Shown: positions 62,070 to 63,848 of the stretch, one piece after another | How the letters are laid out: each line of letters starts with the position of its first letter | Position numbering within the stretch: the stretch's first letter is position 1 | Source: CAWBRT01 sp050015355 | GTDB taxonomy: Bacteria; Acidobacteriota; Terriglobia; Terriglobales; Acidobacteriaceae | Direction of reading: 5' to 3' | Length of the DNA: 63,848 bases | NCBI GenBank assembly: GCA_050015355.1 | Contig: JBEKBO010000013.1 | Location: 1 to 63,848 of the forward strand | The notes under the pieces: model-generated | What the model was told of the DNA's origin: nothing | Databases searched by the model: none | Seen by the model: only the letters and a program-made list of their open reading frames with translations | Translations under genes and position numbers: made by a program

Positions 62070-63509
62070 TCACGAGCGGATCGGCAGGGTGAAGTGGAAC
62101 ACGGAACCGCGGCCAATCTGGCTGGTGACGCCGACCGTGCCGCCGTGCAATTCAACGATCGCTTTTACGATGGCGAGTCCCATTCCGGTGCCCTGAATCG
62201 AGACTCGTTGGTTGCGCCCGCGATAAAACTTTTCGAAGATCATCGTCTGTTCGATATCGTCGACGCCGGATCCATGGTCGGCGACGCTGACGACGAGTTC
62301 CGAACGTCGCAGTTCAGCCGTGATGTGAATGGGCGTTCCGGGCGGCGAATATTTGCCGGCGTTGTCCAGCAACTGTTGAAGAACCTCGGCGATGCGGTCC
62401 AAGTCCATCGGTACGGGCGGAAGGCCGTCCGGGATTGTGACCTCAACCGGATGGTGCAAAAGCGCTGGTTTGGATTCTTCGAGCGCCGTCTCCACGGCCT
62501 CGCGGATTTGGTACGGCCGTACCCGAAGTTCGATTTTGTGGGCGTCCAGTTGGGCCACTTCCGTCGCCTCGCCGACCAGACGATTCAGCCTATCGCTTTC
62601 TTCGTTGATCACGTTCAGCAACTCCGTGCGCTGCGACCGGTCCAAATCGACCCCGGAGAGCAAGGTCTCGGCCGACGCCTTGATCGACGTCAGGGGTGTG
62701 CGGAACTCGTGTGTCACCGCATCCAGCAGCACGGAACGCAGCCGGTCGCTTTCGCGCGCCGCCTCGGCTTTGCTCAGCTTCTCCATGGTGGCTGCCCGTT
62801 CGATGGCAGTTGCAATCAAGCTGCCGACCGCCTCCAGGGTCTCCCGCGACGGAATGCTTCCGGTCAGTCCGAGGGTTCCCACGGAGCGCACTCCCATCCG
62901 CAAGGGCATGTAGCAGACGAAGTGTTCCGGGTCCAGGATCGGCTCTCCGCGTCCCGCCACCGCCTTGAGTTGCTCGGCCGGCAGCGACGACTGAGCCACA
63001 AGGTCGGAATAGTAGGCGTCGGGCTTGCCCTCAAGGAAGAGCGCACAGCCGGAGGCCGCGAAGGATTCCACGATGTATCGCGGAACCACGTTGAGCAGTT
63101 CCCGAACGTTTTCCGTGAGCAGCAACTGCTGGCTGAAGGCGTATAGGCGCTCGACTTCGTGGCGGCGCTGATTGGCTTCCAGGGCTTGGCGCCGGGCCCG
63201 CTCCGAAAGCTGACTGGCGAGCACGGCAGTGACCAGAAAGGTGAACAGAGCGACCCAGTTTTGAGGATCGGCGATGGTAAATTTAAGAATCGGGGGGAGA
63301 AAAAAGTAGTTGTATGCCAGCGTTGCTACCACCGACATGTAGATTGCGCAGGTCAATCCCCATGCCGCCGCGACGGCCAGAATCGCCAGCAGAAACGTAA
63401 ATCCAACGGTCGTTTGATTTACGTGCAGCTTGAAGCAAGCCACGACGATCAGAAAGTCGATCGCCGTGGCGATTACGAACTGTAGTATCCGACGCGCCAC
63501 TTTTCCCAC
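62070..63509 (-). CDS. Sensor histidine kinase with DUF4118 membrane domain (KdpD C-terminal type)
   Basis: 479 residues from GTG 63509. Residues ~10-100 hold four close membrane helices (FVIATAIDFLIVVACFKLHV to LFTFLVTAVLASQLSERARR), the DUF4118 domain found in KdpD. A GAF-like domain follows (~120-240), then the HisKA dimerisation domain with phospho-acceptor H267 in LLDAVTHEFRTPLTSIKASA, and the ATPase domain: N box LQQLLDNAGKYSPPG, G1 VADHGSGVDD, F box FEKFYRG, G2 GTGMGLAIVKAIVELHGG. The USP and KdpD N-terminal domains are encoded by the divergent gene at 63565. Confidence 0.92.
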   Translation of the reverse strand: MGKVARRILQFVIATAIDFLIVVACFKLHVNQTTVGFTFLLAILAVAAAWGLTCAIYMSVVATLAYNYFFLPPILKFTIADPQNWVALFTFLVTAVLASQLSERARRQALEANQRRHEVERLYAFSQQLLLTENVRELLNVVPRYIVESFAASGCALFLEGKPDAYYSDLVAQSSLPAEQLKAVAGRGEPILDPEHFVCYMPLRMGVRSVGTLGLTGSIPSRETLEAVGSLIATAIERAATMEKLSKAEAARESDRLRSVLLDAVTHEFRTPLTSIKASAETLLSGVDLDRSQRTELLNVINEESDRLNRLVGEATEVAQLDAHKIELRVRPYQIREAVETALEESKPALLHHPVEVTIPDGLPPVPMDLDRIAEVLQQLLDNAGKYSPPGTPIHITAELRRSELVVSVADHGSGVDDIEQTMIFEKFYRGRNQRVSIQGTGMGLAIVKAIVELHGGTVGVTSQIGRGSVFHFTLPIRS

Positions 63510-63564
63510 GCGGGCGATTGTAATCTATTCGACAATTGCCAAGCTATTGAGAATAATACCAAGC

Positions 63565-63848
63565 ATGCGTAAGACCCCCGAACAATGGCTGGAGGAGGCC
63601 GCTCCACAAAAGCAGCAGGGAATCTTCAAGGTCTTCCTGGGCTATGCGCCCGGCGTTGGCAAGACGTACAGCATGTTGAGCGAGGGCATACGCCGCGCCA
63701 GCCGTGGCGAAGAGGTCGTCGTCGGGTACGTGGAGACCCACGGCCGAAAGGCGATTGCGGAACTGTCGTCCAAGCTCGAAACGGTGCCACGGCGCCAGAT
63801 AGAGTACAAAGGCACGTTATTCGAGGAAATGGACACCGAGGCCATCCT
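63565..63848 (+). CDS. KdpD N-terminal-domain protein, 5' part (runs off the window)
   Basis: First ~94 residues: MRKTPEQWLEEAAPQKQQGI, then KVFLGYAPGVGKTYSMLSEG with the Walker A motif of KdpD's N-terminal sensor domain, and VVVGYVETHGRKAIAEL. This domain senses K+ status in full-length KdpD. Here it starts a separate gene, divergent from the DUF4118 histidine kinase gene with only 55 bases between the two start codons. Whether a USP domain follows cannot be seen. Confidence 0.9.
   Translation, partial: MRKTPEQWLEEAAPQKQQGIFKVFLGYAPGVGKTYSMLSEGIRRASRGEEVVVGYVETHGRKAIAELSSKLETVPRRQIEYKGTLFEEMDTEAI

Noticed and set aside
1..63848. tRNA, rRNA or known riboswitch
   Set aside because: I looked for T-arm motifs of the GTTCGANTC type with cloverleaf context and found none. 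A covariance search (tRNAscan-SE, Rfam) would be decisive.

Overview
The window is about 64 kb of GC-rich bacterial chromosome. Its gene content points to a Gram-negative acidobacterium, probably class Terriglobia; this is inferred from gene families and order, not from an rRNA gene. Supporting features are lpxD (outer-membrane lipid A), fused gamma/alpha plus beta 2-oxoacid:ferredoxin oxidoreductase subunits, a split KdpD, a full SUF operon, YtxH and secreted TPR proteins, and many short palindromic intergenic repeats. I found no rRNA, tRNA, CRISPR array, integrase or transposase.

Layout. 1-5.7 kb: 5' end of glmS, a decayed PemK/MazF toxin gene, a small receiver-like protein, a nucleotide-sugar epimerase, an HpcH/HpaI aldolase and a phytoene-desaturase-like oxidoreductase. 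6-9 kb: rpsO-pnp with a strong terminator. 9.3-15 kb: a cell-wall recycling cluster with MurU-like nucleotidyltransferase and an AmgK-type sugar kinase fused to a RapZ C-terminal domain on the minus strand, then dapF-like, LD-carboxypeptidase and mpl on the plus strand. 15-19 kb: HNH nuclease, VTT-domain membrane protein, receiver-PAS protein, lpxD. 19.5-29.4 kb: tRNA nucleotidyltransferase with a histone-like tail, dnaE, accA, korAB. 29.6-32.8 kb: ruvC, IscS/NifS-type cysteine desulfurase, mnmA. 33-43 kb: small envelope proteins, an SDR, a TPR protein, a metallo-hydrolase, quinone reductase, AmrS-type radical SAM enzyme, hydroxypyruvate isomerase-like protein, DASS transporter. 43-51.4 kb: MFS transporter, then sufR-sufB-sufC-sufD-sufS-sufU-sufT. 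51.4-56 kb: a complete branched-chain-amino-acid-type ABC importer. 56-63.8 kb: two secreted proteins, dCMP deaminase, a cNMP-binding-domain protein, acyl-CoA dehydrogenase, a DUF4118-type histidine kinase and the divergent 5' end of a KdpD N-terminal gene.

The most unusual signal is a set of dispersed palindromic repeat families. Family F1 (about 45 bp, CCCCACGTT...AACGTGGGG) has ten copies. Family F2 has constant CCCC/GGGGACCCC ends and variable but complementary inner arms; I mark ten sites, including two nested in one gene. F3 carries ends resembling CATTCTGAGCG...CGCTCAGGATGACA. F4 is a GC-rich 50-mer. F5 is a GCCCC...GGGGC hairpin. Arms vary by paired substitutions. Copies are nested within each other, and several lie in frame inside coding sequences: F2 in dapF, two nested F2 in sufR, F4 in the 3' end of sufD. 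They behave like short non-autonomous elements tolerated inside proteins, comparable in principle to Rickettsia palindromic elements.

Other points of interest are a DapF homologue in which both positions of the catalytic cysteines are serine, the AmgK-RapZ fusion coupled to MurU, a promoter segment shared by the MFS gene and the SUF operon with a perfect 7-3-7 palindrome downstream of the SUF copy, and duplications of gene 3' ends.
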